Positions 21,201 to 32,000 of a stretch of 64,000 nt of DNA are shown piece after piece; positions within the stretch are counted from its first letter, which is position 1; the number at the start of each line of letters is the position of its first letter. The translations under genes and the position numbers were made by a program. The DNA comes from Apostichopus japonicus. Taxonomy: Eukaryota > Echinodermata > Holothuroidea > Aspidochirotida > Stichopodidae. The notes beneath the pieces were generated by a model. That model was not told where the DNA came from. It searched no databases and worked only from the letters and a program-made list of their open reading frames with translations. Where the stretch lies: contig NC_092574.1 in assembly GCF_037975245.1 (NCBI RefSeq), positions 14,214,713 through 14,278,712 on the forward strand. Reading direction: 5' to 3'.

Positions 21201-23502
21201 AGCATTGGTTTTAAAAGAAAATAACATATCAAACTTAATATAGTTCTTACAAACTTAGTGCAGGGCCTACAATCACTATTCATATGTAGAACATAACCAT
21301 GTTACCTCACACAGACAAATTTTATAGTCATCCAACATTTGAATCATGCTTGACTTCCCAATTTTGGGGAAATCTATTCGAAATATGAGTATATCAAATG
21401 TTGGATAAAGATTTAAAAAACCATAGTATTTATTTAACTTATCTTTGGTCGCTCAATAAGGTTTTCCATTCGTTTTTGTCTGCAGTACCAGCGTAGACTA
21501 TGTATGATACAATATCAACAGCAGACCACAGCAGTACCACCAACCTATGCCCAAATACCAGGTCACCATCCTGTAACAATGTTCAGCACAATGCCAGTAG
21601 TACATAACAGCATGGGTCATATGCAGCCCATGATGACATCTCAAGATACAGGTCAGTTAATGGTGGAGAATCAGGTGACGGCAAGCAGCAGTATATCAGA
21701 GGAAGCAGATGAGGGAGATGATAGGCTGATAAGTACAGGTGACACAGCATTTCTAACAACTTATTTTCCTGAACTATTTGAAAGACAATATTAACCTTGT
21801 GCCATTGAAGCATGCTGTAATATGTTACTCAGTAGCAAACTTACTGTGTATTCCTGGCTGGAGATTTTGCCAACATTTTCAAAATCACATTTTTTACTGT
21901 TTTGGCGAACCAGAAAATGACGAGTTGGCATAATTTGTAACCAGTTCGAGGTGCATTTGTATGTTTGGGATGCCCTAGCTTTGAACATTAGTACCAATAT
22001 GGCTAACATTTGCAAACTTCATGCTTGACAGGTTGATTTTCCATAATAAGTATGAAATGAAATTAATGAATGAATGAAGTATAAGAAGGATATTGTGTTG
22101 GTAGAGGTCAAATGCCATTAGACGCCAAAAATGCCCATTCCTGAAATTGCTTGAACTGTAGCTTGGACATCATATATTTGTAAATGGTGGATTGTCCACT
22201 GTGCGGTTTAACAGGATTTACACCAATTGAGGGTGAAAACCATGTAGGAATGACATCACGAGTTGGCAAGGTTAGACACACTGCACTCCTTAAAGAGTGT
22301 GGGAACCAAAAGTCTGTCAGAAGTGAAAGGTTGTAACCAAGAAATGATGATATCTAAACTTTCACATTGACGTGTCATACATTACTAGTGTTAAAAATGT
22401 GCCTTATTACAACTTTATGGCTAGGTACATTTATACATGCAACATCCCACCAAGTGGTGAACATCCCATGAAATGGTGAACATCTTATATGAAAATCCCT
22501 AAAAAAGGATTTGATATATGATATTAAAGTAATCATTGGGGGAAGGTGATCATCCTGTCTGGTTTATATCTGTTATTATGTTTTGTGGTCCAATACCTGG
22601 TCAAGTTTGTTTTTCAAATCTGTGATGGCAAAGTTTCTTGTTTGGTTAGGCCTTATAAAGGAGTCATATAGAATTGCTTACAATAACATGATAACGATCG
22701 TTTTACTTAAGCTGCTTTTTCTACTTTCGTTTGCTCTTACCAACTATTGCTTATCAACACAACTATGCTGCACATCTCCTTCTTTTTAAATTATGCAAAT
22801 AATTTATGCTGTTTCATTGAGAATGGCTCTGTTGTCACTTGATTTGTGAGCAAATATCAGCTGAAACTGAAATGGCATTCTGAATCATGTGAAAATGTTA
22901 CCTGGCTCTCTCAAAGTGATACACATTACAATCCAAAGCCAAAATGCTGCTTTAAGTTTGATACCGAAGAGGTGAAATTTGTGCAAAACTGTGATCTGTT
23001 CATGGATAATGTTATTACACACTATGTATTTACAAAGGTTTTAAAGTCACAGGCATGCTTATGTATTCCCTTCCTGTCTTAATCCTTACTAGGACAAGAA
23101 GCAAGCTCTCAGCAGTTCACTGACGTCCAATACCAGCATCAGTCAGCTCTATCAAGTCACTCATCTAGTCCATCTATACACCCCATTCAAGCATCTTTGC
23201 ATCCTTCAGGCCCCCATGTCATTTACCAACAACCTCCTGGGGCCATTAACCAGGTACCTAGTATGGCTCCCTATGTAGTCCCAAATGTGTCACAGTGGCA
23301 GGCACAAATTCCATACGCCAATCCTGGCAAGATGAATCCAGTAAACATCCAATCAAACTCTCAAGTCACTTTGCTCGCCAACAACTCACCCCTTCATATA
23401 TCTCAAATGCCTCAACAGCAGCACCTTGTTCATCAAGGAGGCCCTCTAATGACTCCATCAGTGCATGGACTGGCTCCAGCTTCTATGTATACGTCATCAT
23501 AA
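3215..23502 (+). CDS. OTUD4: OTU/Tudor deubiquitinase, OTUD4-like (5' end outside window)
   Basis: Coding exons: 3215-3298, 3531-3581, 4389-4435, 5913-6067, 7780-7883, 9010-9118, 9722-9792, 10802-10902, 11388-11515, 12741-12921, (optional 13414-13459), 14136-14210, 15595-15742, 16469-16616, 17601-17698, 18340-18586, 19295-19372, 20278-20318, 21486-21738, 23093-23502. The open frame is continuous for 842 codons; human OTUD4 is about 1,100 aa. Visible residues 1-112 are the rest of the OTU domain, with signatures [23 protein letters not shown] and [13 protein letters not shown]. His95 in GNHYD is the expected catalytic histidine. Residues about 190-255 match the OTUD4 Tudor segment (GEKCQVS, then VFIQEIGEK). 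The rest is low-complexity, rich in Ser, Pro and Gln, with conserved islands [15 protein letters not shown] and [10 protein letters not shown]. The family cleaves ubiquitin chains or scaffolds other deubiquitinases and binds RNA. Catalytic Asp and Cys lie outside the window, so activity cannot be judged. Family assignment is firm. Confidence 0.93.
5913..6067 (+). CDS. OTUD4: OTUD4-like exon with the catalytic histidine
   Basis: This exon enters with one base completing the Lys codon split from 4435 and leaves one base. It encodes [13 protein letters not shown] followed by [13 protein letters not shown]. The Asn-His-Tyr-Asp at visible residues 94-97 matches the C-terminal part of the OTU catalytic triad. 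The acceptor follows a pyrimidine-rich tract ending TTGCAG. Confidence 0.93.
6523..6721 (-). mobile_element. tRNA-headed SINE copy, head truncated
   Basis: This copy matches the element at 19521-19752 along its body: the tract with AGCAGGAACTCGCGAAGAAG, the ACCAAAGTCAGTCTCTTA block and the CAATTGTCAACAACTCTGTAA block. Read on the minus strand, it starts inside the tRNA-like head. The B-box region survives in mutated form and the A-box half is missing. Loss of the 5' end is typical of LINE-driven reverse transcription. It lies in an OTUD4-like intron. Confidence 0.7.
7942..8659 (+). repeat. Tandem duplication, two 359-bp copies without visible difference
   Basis: Bases 7942-8300 recur as 8301-8659. 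Reading both copies side by side I found no mismatch, including the run of eleven A. The block starts 58 bp after the donor of exon 7780-7883, inside the intron. Each copy carries a CTCCAG acceptor-like site, but no open exon with a proper donor was recognised. It is either a very recent duplication or an assembly artefact. Confidence 0.9.
9722..11515 (+). CDS. OTUD4: Tudor-domain exon trio of the OTUD4-like gene
   Basis: Exons 9722-9792, 10802-10902 and 11388-11515 encode GEKCQVS, then a segment ending VFIQEIGEK, then [10 protein letters not shown]. The alternation of short beta-strand-like stretches matches the OTUD4 Tudor segment, which follows the same RNVE.-containing linker (exon 9010-9118, YRNVEFDSW). 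Tudor folds bind methylated Arg/Lys or act as protein docking sites. No aromatic cage was tested. Confidence 0.8.
9840..10420 (+). repeat. Degenerate interspersed repeat family (second copy)
   Basis: This intronic stretch shares block order with 1900-2260: a GTGATGGTGAT tract running into a TG-rich run, then a TTGTGAACATGATAAC-like block, then repeated 'ACTTxATACTTGxTATGTGxATC' and 'GAGTAxxAGAAxxCTATTGTTTT' motifs. A third, poorer match lies at about 21950-22160. Copies are old and partly internally repetitive. Confidence 0.55.
12741..12921 (+). CDS. OTUD4: OTUD4-like exon with tandem NAGNAG acceptor
   Basis: The acceptor reads ACAATAGCAG. Splicing after TAG (exon from 12741) or after CAG (from 12744) keeps frame and differs by one Ala codon. 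The product is basic then Gln/Pro-rich ([16 protein letters not shown], then [12 protein letters not shown]). The exon leaves two bases (AA) before donor GTAAGA. Confidence 0.8.
13414..13459 (+). CDS. Possible optional 46-nt exon of the OTUD4-like gene
   Basis: An acceptor TTCATTTAG (or TAGTAG, giving 43 nt) and donor AAAAAG|GTTTCA bound an open stretch encoding [15 protein letters not shown]. It ends in phase 0, while the next exon at 14136 needs phase 2. If the next exon is entered at its alternative acceptor (14143, after GCAACAG), the frame is restored. Without this exon, 12921 joins 14136 directly in frame. It may be a cassette exon or a chance match. Confidence 0.35.
14726..15258 (+). 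repeat. Diverged tandem duplication, about 255 bp per copy
   Basis: 14726-14980 and 15005-15258 align along their length, with shared blocks CCTGTAAAGAAAAACAT, TAATTTAAATAGTTCATCAC, GATTAAGAAAAGACACCTA and TTAGAAACTGGTTATTTCTA. Scattered substitutions and small gaps separate them. It lies in the intron before exon 15595-15742. Confidence 0.85.
15775..16315 (+). repeat. Minisatellite in an OTUD4-like intron
   Basis: The motif 'GGTATGAGTACAACAGCATG' followed by 'AGTACCATTACAAGTA' and 'TAATTTCCCTT' recurs about ten times, with indels between units of roughly 45-60 bp. It starts about 30 bp after the donor of exon 15595-15742. Confidence 0.9.
16688..16729 (+). other. Duplicated exon end: candidate 42-nt in-frame microexon
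   Basis: Bases 16575-16635 (end of exon 16469-16616, its donor and early intron) are repeated with substitutions at 16688-16748. The second copy keeps the GTAATT donor and is preceded by AAGATAG, a possible acceptor. The 42 nt between them would insert 14 codons ([14 protein letters not shown]) in frame between flanking phase-1 boundaries. The acceptor has almost no pyrimidine tract, so use is uncertain. Confidence 0.4.
17933..18223 (+). mobile_element. SINE with class II tRNA (Ser/Leu-like) head
   Basis: The head spans 17933-18022. CTATGGC at the start pairs with GTCATAG at the end (6 of 7). An A box (TGGCCGAGTGG, 17936-17946) and a B box (GGTTCGAAATCC, 17998-18009) are spaced for a tRNA with a long variable arm. 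A tRNA-unrelated body follows (contains AGCCCTTGCGGGTTTCTCCC), then AAAATAAATGCTGATT and an ATT/ATC-rich tail. AT microsatellites flank it. It lies in an OTUD4-like intron in sense orientation. The body and tail argue against a functional tRNA gene. Confidence 0.8.
18340..18586 (+). CDS. OTUD4: OTUD4-like exon: Gly tract plus Ser/Pro-rich segment
   Basis: The exon opens with seven Gly codons (GGA/GGT) and continues with Ser/Thr/Pro-rich low complexity, including SPQTASPQT. It enters in phase 0 from the donor at 17698. The proximal donor-like site at 17650 would put a stop in this exon, so the distal donor is preferred. It ends with FYPMLIP before GTTTGT. Confidence 0.8.
19521..19752 (-). mobile_element. 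Full-length tRNA-headed SINE
   Basis: Read on the minus strand, the head (19752 to 19683) runs GGAGTG to CACTCC, with an A box (TTAGCTCAGTGGTTAA, complement of 19731-19746) and B box (GGTTCGAGTCAC, complement of 19687-19698). A body of about 160 bp follows. Its far end has a short hairpin-like CCTGCTTCCAGG region next to TCTAAAATACA. The copy at 6523-6721 shares body and end but lacks most of the head. It lies in an OTUD4-like intron in antisense orientation. Confidence 0.8.
20278..20318 (+). CDS. OTUD4: OTUD4-like 41-nt exon, conserved [10 protein letters not shown] island
   Basis: This short exon, with a clean CCCACAG acceptor, encodes [14 protein letters not shown]. It matches the conserved 'LRFFFNLGVK' island of vertebrate OTUD4 and anchors the family assignment in the otherwise low-complexity C-terminal half. 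The donor GTGGGC is weak. Confidence 0.85.
21486..21738 (+). CDS. OTUD4: OTUD4-like exon with two in-frame donors
   Basis: The exon encodes [13 protein letters not shown], then a Met/Pro/His-rich stretch, then an acidic tail [16 protein letters not shown]. Donors at 21651/21652 and 21738/21739 both leave a single G, so both join the last exon in frame; the proximal one drops 29 codons including the acidic tail. Reading through ends in a stop near 21794. Confidence 0.75.
23093..23502 (+). CDS. OTUD4: OTUD4-like terminal coding exon
   Basis: An acceptor CCTTACTAG opens 135 codons ending at TAA 23500-23502. The product is Gln/Ser/Pro/His-rich (e.g. [19 protein letters not shown]-like, ending APASMYTSS) with no known domain. 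It lacks the Arg/Gly-rich C terminus of vertebrate OTUD4. Confidence 0.85.
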
Positions 23503-26500
23503 GAACGCTCTCACCATCAACTTTAACAAACTTTGTGCCTCAATGTTTCGTTTAAATATTTCATTTTGCATATTAAACTTTCTTTTGAAGTTCTATGTTT
23601 CTTGCCAATACTTCATATGCTTTTATATAGTTTTTATTTTCTTGTTACTGTCTAAAAGACAAAGCAGTGATATAAATTTAGTCTTAATCACAGAGTTTGT
23701 AGTTTTGTCATTGATCAATAAGAAAAGAAAGACATTTTTTAGTTTAGTTTAATACAAGTAAATTCATTACTCTATAACTTTCTTAACTGTTCTATTAAAT
23801 GCTTCTGTTTAAAGAGGTACAGATATCAGATATTGTAAAAAACTTTGAGATGGAAGTCATAAATGTTTATTCTTGTTAACAGTTTAATTTATGAACCATA
23901 ATTAAGACTTTGAAACTGGGTAATGCAGGCATGTCTACCTCTCTAAGAGAAGATTTAGAAGTTGTACCTTGTAGTTTGTCTTCTTTAAGGAAGACAAGAG
24001 CAGTCTGATTTTGCAGCATAGCTGTTGAATGGATGATATGAGGAAATAACTCCAGACTGTACATCTAACAGATGGACACAGATGATACCATGCAATATTC
24101 TCAAAACAAGGATTTATTGGTTGTGGTATTTTTTGTGGTATCTAACAAATCATAAGATAGATAATTGAAAAAAAACTTTGTGGTAACAATGAAGAGCAGA
24201 ACATGAAGGCTTTATAAAGTGATTTCTTGTAATTTAAAAAAAAACATGGAGATGTTATCTTTTATTGCAAAAAGAACACATCAAGAGAGGTCAAGTATCT
24301 TAGGATTGATAATAGTCGAAAAGAATCACTAAAGGAGAGTGAGTGATGTAATGAAAAAGGGAGAACGTTTTAGATAACAAGTGTAGTATCCACTTCATTT
24401 TGTAGAAGAATTCTATGAAATTTAGGATGCAAAGTTATTTGCAAACACCAAGTAAGAAAGAAGTACTTTACTTTGATTTAGAAGAATATTTTGAAAAACA
24501 CTGATGTGGTTTCTCATGATTATTTAACAAATATTGAAGGTATAAAAGGAATAAAAAAGGCATTCAAATTTATGTATGTACCCCTCTCAATAATAAGTTG
24601 AATTTTTTTTGCCTTTCCATTGTAATGAGCAAGAAAAGTAATTTGGTTGCTAATCTAAAGTATTGCAACAGAAATTAATTTCATTTTTTTTTTTAAAAAG
24701 AAAAGACATGATATTGTTCATTATTTGTGGTCAGTTTGACATCATTTGTTGCCAGTTTCCTTTCCTTTGGCCTTGTAAGTTTAATTTTATGAGTATGAGA
24801 TACTAAAAGCAGAAATGTCTGTTTATGTTAGTGTGCACATGTGTATCACTGGTTGGTATGAGTTTAAATATTTTTAAAAAATACTAAAAAATGTAGAAGA
24901 AAACAAGATACAAATGAAATTTGTGGGTAACTTTATTGAGTCGTGTTTGATAAGTTTGGATGCAATATGTTTTTATAGATTTGTTGTTTTTCTATTTCTG
25001 TTTAGTTTTCTGTTCTTGACTATAACATTTAAGATTTGATATGTCTGTAAGACATTTGTTATTTTGCTTTCCTGTTCATTTTTCTGCTTTTGTCAAATAC
25101 CTTGTACTTAGGGTAAGAACTTAAGTACATCATTTGAATGTTCATTTAGAAATGAACTAAAAAAAAAATTACAACTGAAAAAGTAATCCATCCAGAAAAT
25201 TCTGAATTATGTATAATTTTTTTATACTAATTTAGGAAATCTATATTTTTGGTGCTAAAGAAGATATATATATATATATATATATCATAATACCTTTGTT
25301 CTAAATTAGGAAACGTATGGGAATAATTAGATATATTTTTCACCTCTGCATGAAAGTTACTAAGTACTCGCTTTTGGAATTTTACCTAAGGTATATCCAT
25401 TTGTCAGGCATCACCTTTTTGTCAACTTTCCTAATTGAACTTTTAGTCCTTCTCAACCCGTTCAAGGGTGTTTAAAAATTTGTAGATGTTTTGGGGGCCC
25501 TATACCCACAAATGATTTGTTAGGGTTTCCTGTTAACTTAGTTCTATACAGTTCAAACTTCAGCATAATTGGGAGATTTCCATATTGATATATACAATAC
25601 TTATATACAGTAGTTCAGTTCTTCCATATTTGTTTATCTATTAATTGATTAACAAGTTTAATTAGCTTTTACAATAATGAAGTTCAATGTTTTGTTGTTT
25701 CTTTGCTCTAAGTGGCGGTTAAGCTTTGAAGTAAATATTTCCAAATGCTCGCACTAAACGTTAAAAAAGACAAGAGATTAAAGTAAAAATGATAAAACAA
25801 ATAAAAGAAAAACAAAATAAAACATGAGAGTAACAAGCAATAAGAAGTTGACCATTTTGTTCTTCATAGTTTCCAACAAAATGGTTGATGATATTAGCAA
25901 AGATTAATTAAATTATTTAAAAAAGTGTGTGAATGAATCCCACTGTCTCAATAATTTCATGTGGTTATGGGAATAACTAAATTTATGTCAGTTCTGTAAG
26001 AAAATTAGTCCTTTAAATTTAAATCAGGATTGGATAGTGCATGTGGATGGTATTCATTTTAGGTGACTGGTATGGAATGTAACTGTATACCTTAGAAATC
26101 AGGGTGAAAACAGTGTTTTCCCCCAAAATGCACTTTCATGTGATAAAGATTCCAAGTTTAGATAAACGCTGGTTTGTGTTTTAGAGAAGCTAAAAAAAGA
26201 GTGAAATCGTTAATGGGGTAATGTTTGTTTATGTCTATTCTAGTTTTCTGTTATTTCTTTCTTTTATGAACTTTTCATTAAAAGTGCCTTAATCTTAATT
26301 AAGGAAGAGATGTTCCTTTGTGATTCTTTAGAATTAATATAGCAGTGAGCAGTGTATCATTTTAATCTCAAAATGATTTATAAGCAGTGGTGTAATTAAT
26401 TTACACTACATTTTCCTTTTTAATGATCAGAAGGTTTGATTGATAATAAAATTATTTGGGTCATGCCATTTTTCTTTTTAACAAAGCAAAATGATTGTTC

Positions 26501-29025
26501 TTAATTACATATCAAGTCCTACATTGTCTTCAATTTCTTTGTAAGTGGTAACTAATTCCACCGTCTTGCTTTAGTAACAGTTTTATGATACAGTGCTAAG
26601 TAAATTTAAACTTAACCTTTTCAAGGGAAAATTGTGGGTTGTCTAGGTTGGTATCTACAGTGTGTAGTTCTGTGATTACTATTGCAACTTTTATGTGTGT
26701 GAGTGTGTATTTACCTTTTCTCACATCTTCTTGCTATCTGTTTTCAAATTAAATCTTATGAATATTGTAGTAAAGTGACAATTATTATGCAGCTGAACAT
26801 GGCAGCTTTTTATTTTTATTTGAGAAATTCTCAAAGTGGTGTGTTTAAAAGTTATTGGTACATTTGATTGATTTTCCAAAAAAATATATTAATGGAACTA
26901 TGTTTTGTTAGTTTTGGGCATCCACACATCCTAAGTAGACATATTAGAATATTTCTGAGTTGTGGAGAGTTTTCTTATTTGGGGGGGAGGGGGGGCTTAA
27001 AGAGCTTGTGTAATACCGAGAGGTTAAGGAAGCTGGTGTCATTCCTGAAACATTAGAAATAGATACCAATCTTTGTATTGGCAAGTTCTATACCTCAGTG
27101 TGAGTATCACCTTAAACATGACTGCCAATGATGCTGTGTTTTTATGAATGTTGTTTTCTGCACACACAAAAACAGAATGAAAGATGGCAGTACAAAGAAG
27201 ATAACTAGTTCAAACTTCATTATGTTTATACCAATGAAGAATCATTGTGTTACTTCACTGCTCTGCCTTGGATAAAGTAGAATGGAAAGAGGGAAGAGTA
27301 CATGAACAATTAATGTAGTTGAAAAACAAAGAAGATGATAGTGTTTTATTTAGATTTTCTTTTTCTTTTTTTTTTTTGTAATATAGTTTGTTAATATGGT
27401 TTATAATTACTCATCAGCATGTTGTAATTCATTTGATGAATGGGTTTAGTAAGCTTTTCAATAATAACCTCATTTTATTCAACATGTATTTCATTAATTC
27501 TGTTAGTATGTTATTGCTTCAGCTTTTGTTACATATCCCAAAACACTTCAAATCCCCACCCCCTCCCCCCAAAAAGTAACACAAAACTTAAAACATTTAT
27601 GATTTTTTGAGATGCTATGTAGATTCTTCGTATTGGTTTTGAAACTTAAGTTTGGTAAAAATGCAAAAAAAGTTTAGGTTTGGTTAAAAAACAGGTGAAA
27701 AGTCTTAAAATACTATAATCATTTAACGTTTAACGTTTGATGGACTCATTTGATTGTAAGGTTTAATACTTGGATTGACCAACAAGGTATAAGAAAAAAA
27801 AAAATCAAATTGATTTGTTTTTTTTTTCAGGTAGGGAAGAAGAAAAATTTGATGGATATTAGTTTAGTGGTCCACTTACATTCATAAATAGCTTAGAGTT
27901 CACATTGCCTACCATCTATGCTGAATGTCATGGAATGAACCGTGTCTAACTGGATGCTAGGAGATTGATGTTTGACCTTGTCAAAGTTCATAGTCTTTAA
28001 ATCACTCATCAGCTTTACCAAAGGTTTGTTAATCTATCTATCTATCGCTCTCAGAAAGAGATGTGGCTTGTATTGCATGTGAAACCACCTATGAAATATT
28101 TTACTTATTTCTCTTTTCTTTTTATTGTTTTTCAAAAGTGTAAAGTTTTGTCATGTTAAGAGTAGTTCTTTGTATCTATTTATTATCATTATTTACTTAT
28201 TTTCTGATAACAGGTAATGTTGCTTTTTGGATAATTTGTTTGCATGTGGCAAATAAACTTGTAACATGAAATTCAAAGTCTCCATTAATTTTTTTGTAAC
28301 CTAAGTTGTACTGCCTAAATACAATGACTGCTCTCCCTTATTATCCCCTCCTCAACCTCACCCTTCTCTACCTCTCGCCCTCATGATTTTCGATTCTCGA
28401 ATGGTATGTAACTAAAGAATTACACCTGTCAGATAGTTCCCACAATGTTCCCTCTCTAGAAATGTAATGTTGTACATAGCACCAGAACATCACATATTGG
28501 CCAAAATATTTCCCAGTGCCCTCCCTTACTACAGTTTCACCTCACTTTAATATTCTTCTTGCAACTCATTTCAAAACAAGAAACAGCATCTTCCATGACT
28601 TTGTAGATCATATAGTCCCATAGTGCGCATTTCTCCCCCTGATTTGTTATTTACAACCCCTCATTGCACTATTCCTGGCATCGTTCATTGAAGTTACTCT
28701 CAATCGCAAGGGACTTGATCCCAAATTTGTAACGATGTCGAATTATTCGTCTCTTCACACCGTAGATAATAGACTGTATTTGGACACGATACAATATGGT
28801 ATATTTGTCACATAGGGCCTACCATACTGCGTACGGCTCTGGTCACCATGTACTTATGTACATATAATATTGTGAGGAATAATATCAGGTACAGTACATT
28901 GTACAACCAAGGTTCACGTGTGCACACCTGTAGTACCGTACATAGCTTGTACAAAGTTTGTACGACCACTGAACTGTAATTAGAAAAGAAATAATACTTG
29001 AAATCATCCTTTGTCACTATCACCG
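23503..29025 (+). other. OTUD4-like 3' UTR and spacer before POLR1D
   Basis: There is no supported gene in these 5.5 kb. Sequence is AT-rich with poly-A/T runs and an (AT)n microsatellite at 25264-25285. AATAAA at 28252-28257 is a good candidate polyadenylation signal and would give a 3' UTR of about 4.7 kb. Earlier AATAAA copies (near 24550, 25799 and 26446) could also be used. The last roughly 750 bp should hold the POLR1D promoter; no TATA box or other element was recognised. Confidence 0.5.
28252..28257 (+). terminator. Candidate polyadenylation signal (OTUD4-like)
   Basis: AATAAA in a GCAAATAAACTTGTAAC context, followed within 30 bp by T-rich sequence. It is the last canonical hexamer on this strand before the next gene's presumed promoter. 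Choice over upstream copies is inference. Confidence 0.35.
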
Positions 29026-32000
29026 ATGGCGTCAGAGGGAGAATCAAAAAACAGAAAATTGTCGGTGGTCAGTATGTTTGATTTACCATTGGAGAACTAG
29101 TTTTTCGTGAAACTAGGTCCATACTAGCCTACTGTTGCCTGCATAGGTACTACTTACTGTTGCCTGCGCTTTGGCCCAGGCTACAGGGACTGATACATAG
29201 TTAACGTGAGAGTTCCTTACTTATAATATAAATATAACTAGCCTATAGACCAAGGATAGACCTATTCCCAATTTAGAGGCTAACTTAAACCAAATCTTTT
29301 AGTCTATTATGAATTGTAGTGAACATAGGTAAAGTTAGTCCTAGGCTAGTCTAACTCTCAATTTCAGGCTATATAGGCCTCGGCCTATCCTTTTCAATAG
29401 ACCAGATATATTTAGTTGTGTGCGCGGGTTTGTGGCTGAACCCTACAAGAAGTCCCCCAGGGAATGTGGATGTAGTGCTACATGAGAGATTGATTGAATT
29501 GTGTACACTTTGGTGTGTGGGTGTGACAAGTTACCAATGACCAGGGTTAAGTTATAAAGTTGTGTGACAGGGCCTTGGCCTTGAACAAGACTAAACCTTC
29601 AACTCTAAACAAGAACAAATAAAGAACAAATAAAATGCAACCTTAACCAATGGAAAGATACATCAGAGGACCCTTGTGTTTACTTGAAAAATCTGCAACG
29701 TAATTTTGGATAGATACACGTAACTTGGGCCACCCTGTTACATCAATACTGATTGACATTGAATCTAAGCTTTGCGTTTACCATCGAGAATTAAATTGTC
29801 TACGTTTGATGGTTAGGGAACTGCCAGAAAAATAAATAGTGATTGATGCATCACTATTTCACCTGTCTGTTGGACAAATAACCAAAAATAAACAGAATAA
29901 GATGAATGTCAGAAAGTAATGTATGCCTTACCAGTCACCAAGAGAGCTCAGTGTTCTTTTATTTGTGCTTGCTGTATTTTTACACAATGTAATATTTTTA
30001 ACAGGTAACCTTTCCAACCTGCCTCAATTTTCATATCTTTTTTTTTTTTTCACCAGATCCAAGGTGAAAATTCATCTGACACTGGTTTCTGGGGAGACAA
30101 CAAAAGTTTGACATTTGTACTTGAAGGGGAAGATCACACACTTGGAAATGCTCTCCGATATATCATAATGAAGAAGTAAGTGCCAAGATCGAAATGGATT
30201 TCACTTAGTAATTAGTTTTGTGGATAAGCCCTCGATGCAAGTGAAGAGGTTGTCATGTAGTGTCTGCTTTCAGTTGTGTACAGTATTGATTTTGGGGAGA
30301 ATCGTGTAAATGTAGTGGCATTAAAATGTTCTCATCAAACATTAAACTTTACAATGTTTGTTCAGAAATCATAATTTTCACCTATTCCCTTGCCGAAATC
30401 TGAAGTTTTGCACAATATTTTCTACTCGATTCCATCAGTCATCTCTCATTTGAATTTTTTTGATTTTTTAGGTCTTTAATGAGCTTAGAAAAGTTTTTAA
30501 CCTCTTTTAATGTAAGCTTATCCTAGCTGTGCAGTCCCATTTCTGTACAATACAAACCAACTTTTCTTCTGTTCATTATTTTAGTCCAGATGTGGAATTT
30601 TGTGGTTACAATGTACCCCACCCGACAGAGAGCCGTATCAACTTTCGCATTCAAAGTAGAGGTGAGGTGGAGAAATTTATGCCTTTTGTAGATTCCTTTG
30701 TTTACCTGTGACAAGGACTTCTTTTTTATCACTTATGTTTGTGCACAACCCAGAGTTAACATGTAGTAAGCAAACACCTCAGTATTGAATTGATCAGTGT
30801 CTGCTGACCACATACAGTATTATAACAGGATATTCTGGTGGCAGATGTTGTATTATCGGGATATTATGGTGGCAGAAGTTTTATGATCATAAAGGGACAT
30901 TATTGTGGCAGAAGTTGTATTGTCTTATGTCTTGAAGGGATATTATGGTGGCAGAAGTTTTGGGATATTATGGTGGCAGATGTTTCATTATCTTAAAGGG
31001 ATATTATGGTGGCAAAAGTTGTCCCAACTCAAATGAATATAATTGTGGCATAATTGTATCATATTAAAAGGGTACTATCGTGCGTGAGAAAGTTCACACA
31101 TGGGGTCGTGCTAAGTTCCTCAATAGTGATATCTGACATCTTGCTTGACAATGCCTTTTGTTTTCTCTCCATTCTTTGATTAGGTCGGCCAGCGGTGGAA
31201 ATTCTGAAGCAGGGGCTGCAAGATCTATCACAAACATGCGACCATGTTCTCTCAACATTTGATGTAAGTAAGAATTTATGTGACTTCTTCCTCATCTTGA
31301 AACAATTGATTGGAAAGTTGAGTTCCAGCGCATTCTTAAAGAAAATGTTATCTTCCTAATTGTGGAATTTATTGAAGTGTATTGTCCACAGTATTGAATT
31401 GGGCAGAATAGTGTAAATCTAATTTGAGAAGGATTCACATTCATATCGGTCAATGGTAAATCATAACACTAAGTTCTCATATCAAAAATATATGAGATTG
31501 AAATGCATTCCAAAGTCTGTCCCAATACAAAGTCCTCACAGCTTCCACACCTTATACTTACCAGAGTGACCAGATGGTTCACTACATTGCCTGCTGGGGA
31601 GGGGGAGGGGTGGGAAGTTGGAGGGAGGGAGGGAGGGAGGTTAGATACAATACAATGGAGGGCCCTGTTCGATTCTCTGGAGGGGATCCTTCAGGGCAAA
31701 AACAGATATGTAATAGTAGAAACAGTCAGCAAATTATGGATCCTTTTCTTCCTTTAAATATTGATAGGATGAGAGGGGGGGGGGGCTCACAGTTGCTTGT
31801 TGGACTTCTGTTGAACATATTGATATTTACTGAACTCCTTGTGAGGCATACTTACTAGAAGGAAAGAAAGTCCTCATTGTCTGTTAGGGGGTGGAGGGAG
31901 GGGGAGAGAGAAGGGAATAAAATGTATAGTTTAAAAATGCAACATAATCTGCGAAATATATATATATATAAATTTTTGAATACTTTTACTATGGCTTTGT

